A stretch of DNA of 64,000 nt from Streptomyces sp. NRRL S-118 (lineage in GTDB: Bacteria; Actinomycetota; Actinomycetes; Streptomycetales; Streptomycetaceae): positions 169,910 through 233,909 of the forward strand of contig NZ_KL591004.1 of assembly GCF_000716335.1 (NCBI RefSeq), in the 5' to 3' direction. Below are positions 45,528 to 54,916 of the stretch, piece by piece. Below the pieces are notes generated by a model. That model was given only the letters and a program-made list of their open reading frames with translations, did no database searches and was not told the origin of the DNA. How positions within the stretch are numbered: the stretch's first letter is position 1; each line of letters begins with the position of its first letter. Made by a program: the position numbers and the translations under genes.

Positions 45528-45541
45528 GTTTCACATGAAAC
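45528..45541. promoter_or_regulatory. Variant parS-like site (one mismatch)
   Basis: GTTTCACATGAAAC differs from the consensus at one central base (CACATG instead of CACGTG), which breaks the palindrome. It is intergenic after trxA. ParB affinity is probably reduced. Confidence 0.6.
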
Positions 45542-45542
45542 A

Positions 45543-45577
45543 CGAACGGCCCACCCCGGTCAGGGGTGGGCCGTTCG
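45543..45577. terminator. Strong terminator between trxA and the GNAT gene
   Basis: A perfect 15-bp stem (CGAACGGCCCACCCC, 45543-45557, with 45563-45577) and a 5-base loop, between convergent stops. Confidence 0.85.
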
Positions 45578-45602
45578 GCAATCCTGAGGCCGGTGGAACC
45601 AC

Positions 45603-46220
45603 TCAGAGGGGACGCAGCGCCGGTTCCTTCTGTACCGCTCCCAGCAGACGGTCGAGCGCCAACTCGACATCCTCCTTCCAGGACAAGGTGGAGCGCAGCT
45701 CCAGCCGCAGCCGAGGGTAGGTGGGGTGCGGCCGGACGGTCTTGAAGCCGACGGACAGCAAGTGGTCGGCAGGCAGCACGCACGCCGGTTCCTTCCAGCG
45801 AGCATCCCCGAACGCCTCGATCGCCTTGAAGCCCCGCCGCAGCAGATCCTTCGCCACGGTCTGCACCATGACCCGGCCCAGCCCCTGCCCCTGGTAGCCG
45901 GGAGCGATCCAGGCCGTTATCAGCTGCACGGCATCGGGCGACACGGGACTCGTCGGAAAGGCACTCGACCGCGGCACATAGGCCGGAGGGGCGTAGAGGA
46001 CGAACCCCACGGGGACGTCGTCCACATAGACCACCCGGCCGCACGACCCCCAGTCCAGGAGCACGGCGGAGATCCATGCCTCCTTCTCCAGCCCCGGGGT
46101 CCCTGCTTTTACTGCGGCCTCTCCGCTGACCGGGTCAAGTTCCCAGAAGACACACGTTCGGCAACGCTTGGGGAGATCCGGAAGGTTGTCCAACGTGAGC
46201 GGTACGAGCCGACGCCCCAT
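45603..46220 (-). CDS. GNAT-family N-acetyltransferase
   Basis: A 205-residue acetyltransferase. The acetyl-CoA loop is ITAWIAPGYQGQGLGRVMV (the R/Q-x-x-G-x-G/A motif). A cysteine-containing N-terminus (LPKRCRTCVFWEL) is typical of the actinobacterial members found beside parB. The substrate is unknown. The ATG at 46220 has GAGGAG 8 bases upstream. A small overlapping gene precedes it. Confidence 0.88.
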   Translation of the reverse strand: MGRRLVPLTLDNLPDLPKRCRTCVFWELDPVSGEAAVKAGTPGLEKEAWISAVLLDWGSCGRVVYVDDVPVGFVLYAPPAYVPRSSAFPTSPVSPDAVQLITAWIAPGYQGQGLGRVMVQTVAKDLLRRGFKAIEAFGDARWKEPACVLPADHLLSVGFKTVRPHPTYPRLRLELRSTLSWKEDVELALDRLLGAVQKEPALRPL

Positions 46221-46366
46221 GAAGGCTGCTCCTCACTTCCTTCGCGTGCCGCCTCTCGGGCGGCTGCCAGCGCGCTCCGTTCCCGGAGCAGGCTGCCGAT
46301 GAACCCGCCGACAGCGCCGAGTCCCAGGCCTGCTGTCACCAGTTGGCCGCGGCTCACCTCTCGCAT
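46109..46366 (-). CDS. Possible small membrane protein overlapping the GNAT gene
   Basis: An 85-codon frame starts at ATG 46366 with GGGAG 8 bases upstream. The N-terminus (MREVSRGQLVTAGLGLGAVG) has one hydrophobic segment followed by a charged helix (LLRERSALAAAREAAREG). The last 37 codons overlap the GNAT gene in another frame. The N-terminal half looks like real protein; the overlapping tail does not. The normal stop may have been lost by a small frameshift. Confidence 0.5.
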   Translation of the reverse strand: MREVSRGQLVTAGLGLGAVGGFIGSLLRERSALAAAREAAREGSEEQPSWGVGSYRSRWTTFRISPSVAERVSSGNLTRSAERPQ

Positions 46367-46460
46367 GCCTGGTTCTCCCTCCATGGTGGGTCAGGCTGAT
46401 GCGCATACCAGAACGCATCGTATCGATCGGGTGATGACGCGCATACGGGAAGACGCCAAA

Positions 46461-46501
46461 GGGCGGACCGTGTTCCGGTGAACACCGGACACGGCCCGCC
46501 C
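46461..46501 (-). terminator. Hairpin terminator downstream of parB
   Basis: Arms GGGCGGACCGTGTTCCGGTG and CACCGGACACGGCCCGCCC pair with a single bulge and one mismatch around a 2-base loop, 23 bases after the parB stop. Confidence 0.7.
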
Positions 46502-46523
46502 TCGACGGCCGTCCCGAAGGGAC

Positions 46524-47627
46524 TCAGCCTTCGTCGTCCTGCTGCTCCTGCTCCGCGAGCCGCTGCGCCAGGACCCGCCCCTCACCCGGGGCCAGGGTTC
46601 CCAGGATGCGGTCGAGATCGTCTATCGACGCGAACTCGACGACGATCTTTCCCTTCTTCTGTCCGAGATCGACCTTCACCCGCGTCTCGAATCGGTCCGA
46701 AAGCCGGGACGCGAGGTCGGTGAGCGCGGGCGACACCCGGGCACCTGCCCGCGGTCCCTTCGGCTTGGTCGGCGTACTCCCGGTCTGGGAGCCCATCAAC
46801 GTCACGATCTCCTCGACAGCCCGCACGGAGAGCCCTTCGGCCACGATGCGGTACGCCAGCTTGTCCTGCGCCTCCGGGTCGTCCACCGACAGCAGAGCAC
46901 GGGCATGGCCGGCCGACAGCACACCGGCGGCGACGCGACGCTGGACCGGCGGCGAGAGCCGCAGCAGGCGCAGGGTGTTGGAGACCTGGGGGCGCGAGCG
47001 CCCGATGCGGTCGGCCAGCTGGTCGTGGGTGCAGTTGAAGTCCTTCAGCAGCTGGTCGTAGGCCGCGGCCTCTTCCAGTGGATTCAGCTGCGCCCGGTGC
47101 AGGTTCTCCAGCAGGGCGTCCAGCAGCAGCTTCTCGTCCTCGGTAGCACGGACGATCGCGGGGATACGCTCCAGGCCGGCCTCGCGGCAGGCCCTCCAGC
47201 GCCGCTCGCCCATGATCAGCTCGTACCGCTCCGGGCCCAGCTGACGCACGACGACCGGCTGCAGCAGGCCCACCTCCTTGATGGAGGTGACCAGTTCGGC
47301 CAGCGCATCCTCGTCGAACACCTCACGCGGCTGGCGAGGGTTGGGAGTGATCGCATCCAGCGGCAGTTCGGCGAAGTGGGCCCCCGCCGGAGCCTCGGCC
47401 TCAGGTACCGCCTCAGCTTCGGGCGACATGATCCCCGGCTCCGCGGGCCGCGGGCTCGCCGGCAGCGTGGCCACCTTCGCGGCTGCCACACCACGCTCCG
47501 CCGTCAGCGTGGGAATCGCACCCGGGGAGGTGGAACCCGTCCCCACCGAGGGCGTCTGCCTCTCCTGGGGAGCCGCGGGGATCAGCGCACCAAGTCCACG
47601 CCCCAGCCCCCTACGTCGCTCGCTCAC
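46524..47627 (-). CDS. parB: Chromosome partitioning protein ParB
   Basis: A 367-residue ParB that loads on parS, spreads and organises the origin region for segregation during sporulation. The N-terminus [11 protein letters not shown] is the ParA-interaction tail. The CTP-binding ParB domain contains NPRQPREVF and [13 protein letters not shown]. The helix-turn-helix is [24 protein letters not shown], and the C-terminal dimer domain begins near 300. Its start overlaps the parA stop by four bases (ATGA). Confidence 0.98.
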   Translation of the reverse strand: MSERRRGLGRGLGALIPAAPQERQTPSVGTGSTSPGAIPTLTAERGVAAAKVATLPASPRPAEPGIMSPEAEAVPEAEAPAGAHFAELPLDAITPNPRQPREVFDEDALAELVTSIKEVGLLQPVVVRQLGPERYELIMGERRWRACREAGLERIPAIVRATEDEKLLLDALLENLHRAQLNPLEEAAAYDQLLKDFNCTHDQLADRIGRSRPQVSNTLRLLRLSPPVQRRVAAGVLSAGHARALLSVDDPEAQDKLAYRIVAEGLSVRAVEEIVTLMGSQTGSTPTKPKGPRAGARVSPALTDLASRLSDRFETRVKVDLGQKKGKIVVEFASIDDLDRILGTLAPGEGRVLAQRLAEQEQQDDEG

Positions 47628-48700
47628 TGGATCCCCTCCGACATGCTGTGCTTGCTGATCTGGTTGCCCACATGGGCGTGCTGCGCCTCGTAGTAGACCC
47701 CGGCACCCCGCAGGGCGATCTCACGCGCCGCCTCCAGGTACGACAGCGCACCGCTGGAGCCCGGATCGTACGTCAGTACCGTCTGCCCATAGCTGGGCGC
47801 CTCCGAGATCCGGACGGACCGCGGAATGCTGGTCCGCAGCACCTCGTCACCGAAGTGGCTGCGCACCTCCTCGGCCACCTGCGAAGCGAGCCTGGTCCGG
47901 CCGTCATACATGGTGAGCAGGATCGTCGACACATGCAGGCCCGGGTTGAGGTGGCCTCGTACCAGGTCGACGTTCCGCAGCAGCTGCCCCAGCCCCTCCA
48001 GCGCGTAGTACTCGCACTGGATCGGGATGAGTACCTCCGCACCCGCCACCAAGGCGTTGACCGTCAGAAGGCCGAGAGACGGCGGGCAGTCGATGAGGAT
48101 GTAGTCCAGCGGCTGCTCATATGCCTGGATCGCCCGCTGGAGCCGGCTCTCCCGCGCCACCAGCGACACCAGCTCGATCTCCGCACCGGCGAGATCGATG
48201 GTGGCCGGGGCGCAGAAGAGGCCTTCGACGTCCGGGACCGGCTGGACCACATCGGAGAGCGGCTTGCTGTCCACCAGGACGTCGTAGATCGAAGGGACCT
48301 CGGCATGGTGATCGATGCCGAGCGCCGTGGAGGCGTTGCCCTGCGGGTCGAGGTCGACGACGAGGACGCGTGCTCCATGCAGCGCCAGCGACGCAGCAAG
48401 GTTGACCGTCGTGGTCGTCTTGCCCACGCCGCCCTTCTGGTTGGCAACCACCATCACGCGCGTCTGCTGGGGGCGGGGCAGCCCCTCGCCGGCACGGCCC
48501 AGAGCCTCCACCGCCAATTGGGCAGCACGACCGATGGGGGTGTCGTCCATCGGGGGAAGCGTTTCACGTGAAACATCCTCCCCCGCCGATTCGGTACGGG
48601 GACCGGGGACCGGATCGGTCATCGGTCCCGCGATGTTGGCGTCGGACCGCAAGGATTCACTCTCCTCGGCTTCAGGCTCGCGATGAGGAGAGCCTGCCAT
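47624..48700 (-). CDS. parA: Chromosome partitioning ATPase ParA
   Basis: A Walker-type ATPase that works with ParB. The deviant Walker A is [29 protein letters not shown] and [10 protein letters not shown] are the A' and B motifs. The start is uncertain. ATG 48700 ([13 protein letters not shown], 358 residues) is used because a promoter-like zone with DnaA boxes lies just upstream; ATG 48622 and ATG 48550 ([11 protein letters not shown]) are alternatives. With the 48700 start, a parS site is coding (Val-Ser-Arg-Glu-Thr, about residues 43-47). Coupled to parB. Confidence 0.93.
   Translation of the reverse strand: MAGSPHREPEAEESESLRSDANIAGPMTDPVPGPRTESAGEDVSRETLPPMDDTPIGRAAQLAVEALGRAGEGLPRPQQTRVMVVANQKGGVGKTTTTVNLAASLALHGARVLVVDLDPQGNASTALGIDHHAEVPSIYDVLVDSKPLSDVVQPVPDVEGLFCAPATIDLAGAEIELVSLVARESRLQRAIQAYEQPLDYILIDCPPSLGLLTVNALVAGAEVLIPIQCEYYALEGLGQLLRNVDLVRGHLNPGLHVSTILLTMYDGRTRLASQVAEEVRSHFGDEVLRTSIPRSVRISEAPSYGQTVLTYDPGSSGALSYLEAAREIALRGAGVYYEAQHAHVGNQISKHSMSEGIQ
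48561..48574. promoter_or_regulatory. parS: parS site (perfect) at the 5' end of parA
   Basis: Exact GTTTCACGTGAAAC. It is coding if parA starts at 48700 and upstream of the gene if it starts at 48550. About 6.6 kb from oriC. ParB bound here could autoregulate parAB. Confidence 0.93.
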
Positions 48701-48736
48701 GCTTTCGGGGTCGTGAACCAGCGAGGCCCGTGGTTC

Positions 48737-48763
48737 TGTGGAGAACTCCACCTCTGTGGACAA
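48737..48763. promoter_or_regulatory. Pair of DnaA boxes upstream of parA
   Basis: Two minus-strand boxes, TTCTCCACA (48737-48745; this form recurs in oriC) and TTGTCCACA (48755-48763; preferred Streptomyces box), lie nine bases apart, 37-63 bases before the parA start at 48700. Confidence 0.65.
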
Positions 48764-48849
48764 CTCTCTCGCCCCCACGGGGGGCCTACGGTCGCGCGGC
48801 GTGGCAGCCGCGCGACCGCGACTGATGATTCCCTGCAGCAGTGAGCGAC

Positions 48850-48863
48850 GTTTCACGTGAAAC
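48850..48863. promoter_or_regulatory. parS: parS site (perfect) between rsmG and parA
   Basis: Exact GTTTCACGTGAAAC in the 264-base rsmG-parA gap, about 6.3 kb from oriC and the closest parS on this side. Confidence 0.93.
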
Positions 48864-48964
48864 ATTGATGCACTCGACGCCCACCGCGGGCACCACGACA
48901 CTCCGAAATGCGTACGTATGAGGATCAACGGCATCGTGGCCCGCCGGGGCCTCGGGACGATGAC

Positions 48965-49675
48965 CTAGCGGCGGCGTCGAGACGTCCGGGCCGCCTTGGC
49001 GCGCTTGGCTGCGAAGCGGACGCCACCGGGGCTCTCGCCCACTTCCACCCGCACGACGGTCGACATCGGATCGACAACGCCCTCGCCGACGTGGAGCACC
49101 GAGGTCTGCACGACACCCAGCTTGCTCAGCGCGGCCCGCGCACCCTGGAGCTCTTCTTCGGCCGTATCGCCCTTGAGCGCCAGCATCTCTCCGTAAGGAC
49201 GGAGCAGCGGTACGCCCCAGCCGGCGAGGCGGTCCAGCGGCGCGACCGCGCGGGCCGTCACCACATGTACCGGAGGCAGCTTGCCCAGCATCTCCTCGGC
49301 GCGGCCGCGAACGACCGTCACGTGGTCCAGACCCAGGAGCTCGACGACTTCCTGGAGGAAGTTCGTACGGCGCAGCAGGGGCTCCAGGAGCGTGATCTTC
49401 AGGTCGGGACGGACCAGCGCCAGCGGAATCCCGGGCAGCCCCGCCCCGGACCCCACATCGCATACCGTGACGCCCTCGGGCACGACCTCCGAGAGCACCG
49501 CGCAGTTCAGCAGGTGTCGCTCCCACAGCCGAGGCACCTCACGGGGGCCGATCAGACCGCGCTTGACCCCCGCGTCCGCCAGGAGCTCCGCGTACCGGAC
49601 CGCCTCCGGGAAGAACTCGCCGAATACCGTCCGCGCTTCTTGAGGCGCATGGGGAAGCTCTTCTGCCTCCGTCAC
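48965..49675 (-). CDS. rsmG: 16S rRNA (guanine-N7) methyltransferase RsmG (GidB)
   Basis: A 236-residue SAM-dependent methyltransferase that modifies G527 of 16S rRNA; loss gives low-level streptomycin resistance. The SAM motif is VCDVGSGAGLPGIPLALV. LIGPREVPRLWERHLLNC and VVTARAVAPLDRL are family blocks. The start is a GTG at 49675 with AGGA 8 bases upstream. A hairpin at 49751-49780 separates it from the jag operon, so rsmG-parA-parB is probably a separate transcription unit. Confidence 0.96.
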   Translation of the reverse strand: MTEAEELPHAPQEARTVFGEFFPEAVRYAELLADAGVKRGLIGPREVPRLWERHLLNCAVLSEVVPEGVTVCDVGSGAGLPGIPLALVRPDLKITLLEPLLRRTNFLQEVVELLGLDHVTVVRGRAEEMLGKLPPVHVVTARAVAPLDRLAGWGVPLLRPYGEMLALKGDTAEEELQGARAALSKLGVVQTSVLHVGEGVVDPMSTVVRVEVGESPGGVRFAAKRAKAARTSRRRR

Positions 49676-49750
49676 GGGAACCGTCCTTCCGTACCGCATT
49701 ACCGCACCAGGGTCCCGAGACCGCAGTGCTGACTTACAGGCTGACAAAGA

Positions 49751-49780
49751 TCGGCCCCGCCTGCGAACAGACGGGGCCGA
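49751..49780 (-). terminator. Hairpin terminator after jag
   Basis: A 9-bp perfect stem (TCGGCCCCG, 49751-49759, with 49772-49780) and a 12-base loop, 13 bases after the jag stop. Confidence 0.65.
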
Positions 49781-49793
49781 CATGAAGCGGGGC

Positions 49794-50306
49794 TCAGGCA
49801 GGGAGCACGACGACGAAGCGCTGCGGCTCCTCGCCCTCTGACTCGCTGCGCAGACCGGCGGCGGCCACCGCGTCGTGCACGACCTTCCGCTCGAACGGGG
49901 TCATCGGCTTCAGCTTGACCGGCTCGCCCGAGGCCTTGACCTCATCCGCGGCCTTGGCGCCCAGCTCGGCGAGCTCGGTGCGCTTCTTCGCCCGGAAACC
50001 GGCGATGTCCAGCATCAGCCGGCTGCGGTCACCGGTCTCCCGGTGCACGGCGAGCCGGGTCAGCTCCTGAAGGGCCTCCAGCACCTCACCGTCGCGCCCC
50101 ACGAGCTTCTGCAGGTCGCGGCTGCCCGTGTCGCTGATGATCGAGACTGCGGCGCGGTCCGCCTCGACGTCCATGTCGATGTCGCCGTCAAGGTCGGCGA
50201 TGTCGAGGAGACCCTCGAGGTAGTCGGCCGCGATCTCGCCTTCCTGCTCCAGGCGGGTCAGGGTGTCGCCACCCTCGGCGGCGGCGGAGGTGGTGCCTTC
50301 CGTCAC
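49794..50306 (-). CDS. jag: Jag / KhpB-type R3H RNA-binding protein
   Basis: A 170-residue protein with a KH domain (LQKLVGRDGEVLEALQELTRLAV) and a C-terminal R3H domain (LKPMTPFERKVVHDAVAAAG). Jag/KhpB proteins bind RNA and are co-encoded with YidC. The GTG start at 50306 has AAGGAG 7 bases upstream. It lies 14 bases after yidC. Confidence 0.93.
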   Translation of the reverse strand: MTEGTTSAAAEGGDTLTRLEQEGEIAADYLEGLLDIADLDGDIDMDVEADRAAVSIISDTGSRDLQKLVGRDGEVLEALQELTRLAVHRETGDRSRLMLDIAGFRAKKRTELAELGAKAADEVKASGEPVKLKPMTPFERKVVHDAVAAAGLRSESEGEEPQRFVVVLPA

Positions 50307-50320
50307 GGATGGACTCCTTC

Positions 50321-51598
50321 TTACTTCTTGGACGACGGGTGCTTGGGCCGCTGCTGGCCCTTGCGCTGTCCGGACTTGGCTTGGCGTGCGGAGCCGGAGG
50401 CGGTCCTGCCCGCCTGCTTCGGCTTGTCTTCCTGCGGCTCGTCGGCCTGCTTCTCCAAGGAAGGCTGCTTTTCCAGGGAAGGCTGCTTTTCCAAAGAAGG
50501 CTTGCTGGCGCCCTGCTGGGCAGCAGTGGCCTGACGCTTGGCCTTGGTCTGGCGCTTGGGCTGCTGACGACGCGCCGCGGCCGCGTTCTCGGCCTCGGCA
50601 ACGGCCGGGTCGACCTTGGTCACGGTGCCGTCGGCCTGGGCGGAGAAACCGGCCTTGGCGAGAGCGCCGATGAAGCGCCGCTCGTTCTCGTTGCGGTCCG
50701 GCCCCTTGGCGACGATCGTCTGGACGACGGTGCGGCGGCGACGGCCACGGACCTCGCCGTGCGAGGAGACACTCTTGAGCAGGCGCTGCAGGTACTGGTC
50801 CTGGGCCTTGCTGCCCGGAGTCGGGTTCTGGTTGATCACGTACATCTGCTGGCCCATGGTCCACACGTTGGTGGTCAGCCAGTAGACGAGGACACCGACC
50901 GGGAAGTTGATGCCCATCACGGCGAAGATCACCGGGAAGATGTACATGAGCATCTTCTGCTGCTGCATGTACGGCGTCTTCACCGTCAGGTCGACGTTCT
51001 TCTGCATCAGCTGGCGCTGCGTGAAGAACTGCGACAGCGACATCAGGATGATCATGATCGCCGTGACGATGCGGACGTCCAGCAGCGTGGCGTTGAGCGC
51101 CTCGACCTTGCCCGGGTCGTCCATGAACTTCGCGGCGATCGGAGCACCGAAGATCTTGGCCTCACGAGCGCTGTCCACCAGTCGCTGGTTGAGGACGCCG
51201 ATCTCGTCACCCGAGGCGATCTTGCTCAGCACGTGGTACAGAGCGAAGAAGAACGGCGACTGCGCCAGGATGGGAAGGCACGAGGAGAGCGGGTTGGTAC
51301 CCGTCTCCTTGTACAGCTTCATCATCTCTTCGGACTGACGCTGCTTGTCGTTCTTGTAGCGCTCCTGGATCGCCTTCATCTTCGGCTGGAGCGCCTGCAT
51401 GCCGCGGGTCGACTTGATCTGCTTGACGAACAGCGGGATCAGGCAGATCCGGATGACCACCACAAGGGACACGATGGACAGACCCCAGGCCCAGCCGGTG
51501 TCCGGGCCGAAGATCGCCCCGTACAGCTTGTGGAACTGGACGATGATCCACGAAACAGGTGTGGTGATGAAGGCGAACAGACTGGCAATCGTGTCCAC
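50321..51598 (-). CDS. yidC: Membrane protein insertase YidC
   Basis: A 425-residue YidC/Oxa1 insertase. The membrane core has [40 protein letters not shown] and [17 protein letters not shown]. The C-terminal 150 residues are a basic cytoplasmic tail likely to touch the ribosome. This tail contains three copies of SLEKQP encoded by an 18-bp tandem repeat. GTG start at 51598, three bases after the yidD stop codon. It inserts membrane proteins with or without SecYEG. Confidence 0.96.
   Translation of the reverse strand: MDTIASLFAFITTPVSWIIVQFHKLYGAIFGPDTGWAWGLSIVSLVVVIRICLIPLFVKQIKSTRGMQALQPKMKAIQERYKNDKQRQSEEMMKLYKETGTNPLSSCLPILAQSPFFFALYHVLSKIASGDEIGVLNQRLVDSAREAKIFGAPIAAKFMDDPGKVEALNATLLDVRIVTAIMIILMSLSQFFTQRQLMQKNVDLTVKTPYMQQQKMLMYIFPVIFAVMGINFPVGVLVYWLTTNVWTMGQQMYVINQNPTPGSKAQDQYLQRLLKSVSSHGEVRGRRRRTVVQTIVAKGPDRNENERRFIGALAKAGFSAQADGTVTKVDPAVAEAENAAAARRQQPKRQTKAKRQATAAQQGASKPSLEKQPSLEKQPSLEKQADEPQEDKPKQAGRTASGSARQAKSGQRKGQQRPKHPSSKK
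50447..50500. repeat. 18-bp x 3 tandem repeat in the yidC tail
   Basis: Three head-to-tail copies (50447-50464, 50465-50482, 50483-50500) of CTGCTTTTCCAAGGAAGG-like units that differ at three positions. On the coding strand they encode PSLEKQ repeats. Copy number can change without a frameshift. Confidence 0.88.
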
Positions 51599-51601
51599 TA
51601 A

Positions 51602-51925
51602 TCAAGCTCCTTGAGCATTGGGCGAGGTCTCTGCGGCCGGGCTCGTCTCGGCTGAGTGCCCGCCCTTGCCGCGCAGGGCGCCGCGCAGCAGTTCATGCCA
51701 ACGCGGGCGCTTGCGTGGAGGGACATGGTCCACACCGCCCGGCGACCACGGGTTGCACCGCAGGATCCGCCAGGCGGTCAGGGCCGTGCCCTTCACCGCG
51801 CCATGCCGGTCGATGGCCGTATATCCATAGTGGGAACACGACGGGTAGTACCGGCACACGGGGCCGAGCAGCGGACTGATCGTCCACTGGTAGAGCTTGA
51901 TCAGAGCCAGCAGCGGGTACTTCAT
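51602..51925 (-). CDS. yidD: Membrane protein insertion efficiency factor YidD
   Basis: A 107-residue YidD with the family core [35 protein letters not shown] segment (here [11 protein letters not shown] and [10 protein letters not shown]) and [11 protein letters not shown]. It supports YidC. The start ATG at 51925 overlaps the rnpA stop by four bases. Confidence 0.95.
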   Translation of the reverse strand: MKYPLLALIKLYQWTISPLLGPVCRYYPSCSHYGYTAIDRHGAVKGTALTAWRILRCNPWSPGGVDHVPPRKRPRWHELLRGALRGKGGHSAETSPAAETSPNAQGA

Positions 51926-52293
51926 CGCGCGCCCCCTCCCAGCAACCGCTGAAGGGCGGCGTCCAGGTCTCGGGCCAGCTGTGCATGGTCGGCGTCGCCC
52001 GCTCCGGGCAGCGCCCGTACTACCACCAGGCTACCGGGGGGCAGCAGGGGCAGCCGGTCGCGCACCAGGTGGCGCAGTCGGCGCTTCACCTGGTTGCGGA
52101 CGACCGATCCGCCCACGGCCTTGCTGACGACGAAACCCGCACGTGTCGGGGGAGCGCTCTCCCCTGACGCGTGCGGGTCCGTTGCACCGCTTCTTAGGTG
52201 GACGACGAGGAGCGGGCGGCCGGCCCGGCGTCCTCGGCGTACCGCGGTCGCGAAGTCCTCGCGCCGCCTCAGCCGATTCTCGGTAGGCAGCAC
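51922..52293 (-). CDS. rnpA: Ribonuclease P protein component
   Basis: A 123-residue RnpA with the basic motif [18 protein letters not shown] that contacts pre-tRNA and the catalytic RNA. GTG start at 52293, 18 bases after rpmH. The rpmH-rnpA-yidD-yidC-jag order is nearly universal beside dnaA. Confidence 0.96.
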   Translation of the reverse strand: MLPTENRLRRREDFATAVRRGRRAGRPLLVVHLRSGATDPHASGESAPPTRAGFVVSKAVGGSVVRNQVKRRLRHLVRDRLPLLPPGSLVVVRALPGAGDADHAQLARDLDAALQRLLGGGAR

Positions 52294-52311
52294 GTCATGA
52301 CCTGTAAGCGA

Positions 52312-52449
52312 TCAGGCGGACAGGCGGGCGCGACCCTTGCTGCGGCGGGACGCGAGGATCGCGCGGCCGGCACGGGTACGCATGCGCAGACGGAAACCGT
52401 GGGTCTTCGCACGACGACGGTTGTTCGGCTGGAAGGTGCGCTTGCTCAC
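52312..52449 (-). CDS. rpmH: 50S ribosomal protein L34
   Basis: A 45-residue L34 ([20 protein letters not shown] start). GTG start at 52449 with GGAG 7 bases upstream. It is the first gene of the rpmH-to-jag operon and is divergent from dnaA. Confidence 0.97.
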   Translation of the reverse strand: MSKRTFQPNNRRRAKTHGFRLRMRTRAGRAILASRRSKGRARLSA

Positions 52450-52522
52450 TCGGGGGCTCCAGAAATGATTCGGGTGGTGGCGGGACATCGCCTGGCTGTC
52501 ACCGTGCGCCCACGAGTAGCTC

Positions 52523-52552
52523 GCAATACGCCCGAGTGCACCGCTTTCACAA
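52523..52552 (-). promoter_or_regulatory. Candidate rpmH promoter
   Basis: On the minus strand TTGTGA (52547-52552) and TATTGC (52523-52528) are separated by 18 bases, about 75 bases before the rpmH start. It lies in the 360-base rpmH-dnaA gap, which otherwise holds only the dnaA promoter region. Confidence 0.4.
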
Positions 52553-52681
52553 TCACTGATCGTGATCTTTGCCCATCGGAGGCAGGCGGCAGCAGCCATC
52601 GACAACTCGACCTGGTTACGGTACGCGCGGCTACGCCATCCGGTCAAACCAGCACCACAGCGGGCCCCGCTATGCACAGGC

Positions 52682-52724
52682 TGTGGACAACAACTTGAAC
52701 CACGTGAGCCGCCACGACTACCGT
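52682..52724 (+). promoter_or_regulatory. dnaA promoter with adjacent DnaA box
   Basis: TTGAAC (52695-52700), 18 bases, TACCGT (52719-52724) forms a promoter about 85 bases before dnaA. Directly upstream of the -35 lies TGTGGACAA (52682-52690, minus-strand TTGTCCACA), a preferred DnaA box. This fits the known DnaA autoregulation in Streptomyces. Confidence 0.6.
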
Positions 52725-52809
52725 GGCTGAACTCGGATTCCTTTCCTGCCTGTCTTCCCATCCCGTCCCGAGAACCACACATTCGTGGGACCTGTGAGAG
52801 AGCGTGCCT

Positions 52810-54549
52810 GTGGCTGACGTACCTGCTGATCTTGCCGCAGTGTGGCCACGAGTGCTGGAACAGCTCCTCGGTGAAGGCCAGCAGAGCATCGAGCCGAAGG
52901 ACAAACAGTGGGTCGAGCGGTGCCAGCCGCTCGCACTGGTGGCCGACACGGCTCTCCTCGCCGTACCCAACGAGTGGGGCAAGCGCGTCCTGGAGGGCCG
53001 GCTCGCCCCGCTGATCAGTGACACGCTCAGCCGCGAGTGCGGGCGCCCCATCCGGATCGCGATCACCGTCGACGACTCGGCGGGCGAACCTCCCGCCCCG
53101 CCGGCGCCGCCCGCGCGCGAGCAGCCGCGCTACGACGACTACGGCCACCGGCCGCTGCCGGACGACGGTCTGCCGACCGCCCGCCCTGCCTACCCCGACT
53201 ACCAGCAGCACCGCCCCGAGCCGGGCGCCTGGCCGCGCACCCAGGAGGACCTGTCCTGGCAGCAGCCGCGCCTGGGCGGGTTCCAGGAACGCGACCCGTA
53301 CGCGACGGCCCGCCCGCAGCAGCCGCACCACGACTACCGGGGCCCGCAGGCGCCGGACCACACCCGGCACGGGTCGCCGTCGCCCTTCGAGCAGCAGCGC
53401 GGCGCCGAGCGGCGCGAGCTTCCGGAGCCTCAGTCGCCCGGAGCGGGTGGCGCCACGGGCGCCGGCCCGGGGGCGGGCGCCGGAGGGGCGGCCGGGGCGG
53501 GGCGCCCCGGTGAGCAGCACGCCCGGCTGAACCCCAAGTACCTCTTCGACACCTTCGTCATCGGGTCGTCGAACCGGTTCGCGCACGCGGCCGCCGTCGC
53601 GGTGGCGGAGGCGCCGGCCAAGGCGTACAACCCGCTCTTCATCTACGGGGAGTCGGGGCTCGGCAAGACCCATCTGCTGCACGCGATCGGGCACTACGCG
53701 CGCAGCCTCTATCCCGGCACGCGCGTGCGGTACGTGAGCTCCGAGGAGTTCACCAACGAGTTCATCAACTCGATCCGCGACGGGAAGGGCGACACCTTCC
53801 GCAAGCGTTACCGGGACGTGGACATCCTGCTCGTCGACGACATCCAGTTCCTCGCGAGCAAGGAGTCGACGCAGGAGGAGTTCTTCCACACCTTCAACAC
53901 CCTCCACAACGCCAACAAGCAGATCGTGCTGTCCTCCGACCGGCCGCCCAAGCAGTTGATGACGCTGGAGGACCGGCTGCGCAACCGCTTCGAGTGGGGT
54001 CTGACCACCGACGTGCAGCCGCCGGAGCTGGAGACGCGGATCGCGATCCTCCGCAAGAAGGCGGTGCAGGAGCAGCTCAACGCCCCGCCGGAGGTACTGG
54101 AGTTCATCGCCTCCCGCATCTCCCGCAACATCCGGGAGCTGGAGGGCGCGCTGATCCGCGTGACGGCCTTCGCCAGCCTGAACCGGCAGCCGGTCGACCT
54201 GGTGCTCACGGAGGGCGTCCTCAAGGACCTCATCCCGGGCGGGGAGGACGCCGCCCCGGAGATCACGGCCGGCGCCATCATGGCGGCGACCGCGGACTAC
54301 TTCGGGCTGACGGTGGAGGACCTGTGCGGCTCCTCGCGGAGCCGGGTGCTGGTGACGGCCCGGCAGATCGCCATGTACCTGTGCCGGGAGCTGACCGACC
54401 TGTCGCTGCCGAAGATCGGCGCCCAGTTCGGCGGGCGTGACCACACGACGGTGATGCACGCGGACCGCAAGATCCGCGCGCTCATGGCCGAGCGCCGCTC
54501 GATCTACAACCAGGTCACCGAGCTCACGAACCGCATCAAGAACGGCTGA
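52810..54549 (+). CDS. dnaA: Chromosomal replication initiator DnaA
   Basis: DnaA binds oriC and melts DNA to start replication. The 579-residue protein has domain I (1 to about 88), a flexible Pro/Gly/Gln-rich domain II (about 90-236), the AAA+ domain III with Walker [10 protein letters not shown] (280-288) and [20 protein letters not shown], and DNA-binding domain IV with the signature [16 protein letters not shown]. Domain II is about 75 residues shorter than in the S. coelicolor protein as I recall it. The GTG at 52810 has GAGAGAG 7 bases upstream; the GTG at 52804 is too close to it. Confidence 0.98.
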   Translation: MADVPADLAAVWPRVLEQLLGEGQQSIEPKDKQWVERCQPLALVADTALLAVPNEWGKRVLEGRLAPLISDTLSRECGRPIRIAITVDDSAGEPPAPPAPPAREQPRYDDYGHRPLPDDGLPTARPAYPDYQQHRPEPGAWPRTQEDLSWQQPRLGGFQERDPYATARPQQPHHDYRGPQAPDHTRHGSPSPFEQQRGAERRELPEPQSPGAGGATGAGPGAGAGGAAGAGRPGEQHARLNPKYLFDTFVIGSSNRFAHAAAVAVAEAPAKAYNPLFIYGESGLGKTHLLHAIGHYARSLYPGTRVRYVSSEEFTNEFINSIRDGKGDTFRKRYRDVDILLVDDIQFLASKESTQEEFFHTFNTLHNANKQIVLSSDRPPKQLMTLEDRLRNRFEWGLTTDVQPPELETRIAILRKKAVQEQLNAPPEVLEFIASRISRNIRELEGALIRVTAFASLNRQPVDLVLTEGVLKDLIPGGEDAAPEITAGAIMAATADYFGLTVEDLCGSSRSRVLVTARQIAMYLCRELTDLSLPKIGAQFGGRDHTTVMHADRKIRALMAERRSIYNQVTELTNRIKNG

Positions 54550-54591
54550 CGCGCGGCGCCGGAACGGCAGTAGCAGCAGGGGCGAGACGGC

Positions 54592-54632
54592 GCGAAGGGC
54601 GCTCCGGGACACGGTTCCGGGGCGCCCTTCGC
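54592..54632 (+). terminator. Hairpin terminator downstream of dnaA
   Basis: A 16-bp stem (54592-54607 with 54617-54632; arm GCGAAGGGCGCTCCGG, one T-G pair) and a 9-base loop, 42 bases after the stop. It isolates dnaA from the origin. Confidence 0.75.
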
Positions 54633-54916
54633 CGCGCTCCGAGCCCTTGAGGCCCTGTAGGCCCTTCGTGGCGGTGGGGCACCCGGCCGAGCCCCCGCAC
54701 GGCCGCGAGCGGACCTGCCTCCCCGGGGCCTGCCCGGTGTCCGCTCCGAGCCCTGCCCCGGGGCCTGCCCGGCGTCCGCCCGGTCCTCCGTGTGCTCCCC
54801 GCGTGCCTTCCACGGGCCGGCGAAGCGCCTCCGGGCCGTCCCGATGAGCCATCGGCGGGCCCCGGCGCGGGTCCCGGTGGGCCAACGGTGTTCGAATACA
54901 CAGACCCGTCACGCCG

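Noticed and set aside
45528..45541. Counting GTTTCACATGAAAC as a full parS
   Set aside because: The central base change breaks the palindrome. It is kept only as a variant site of doubtful ParB affinity.
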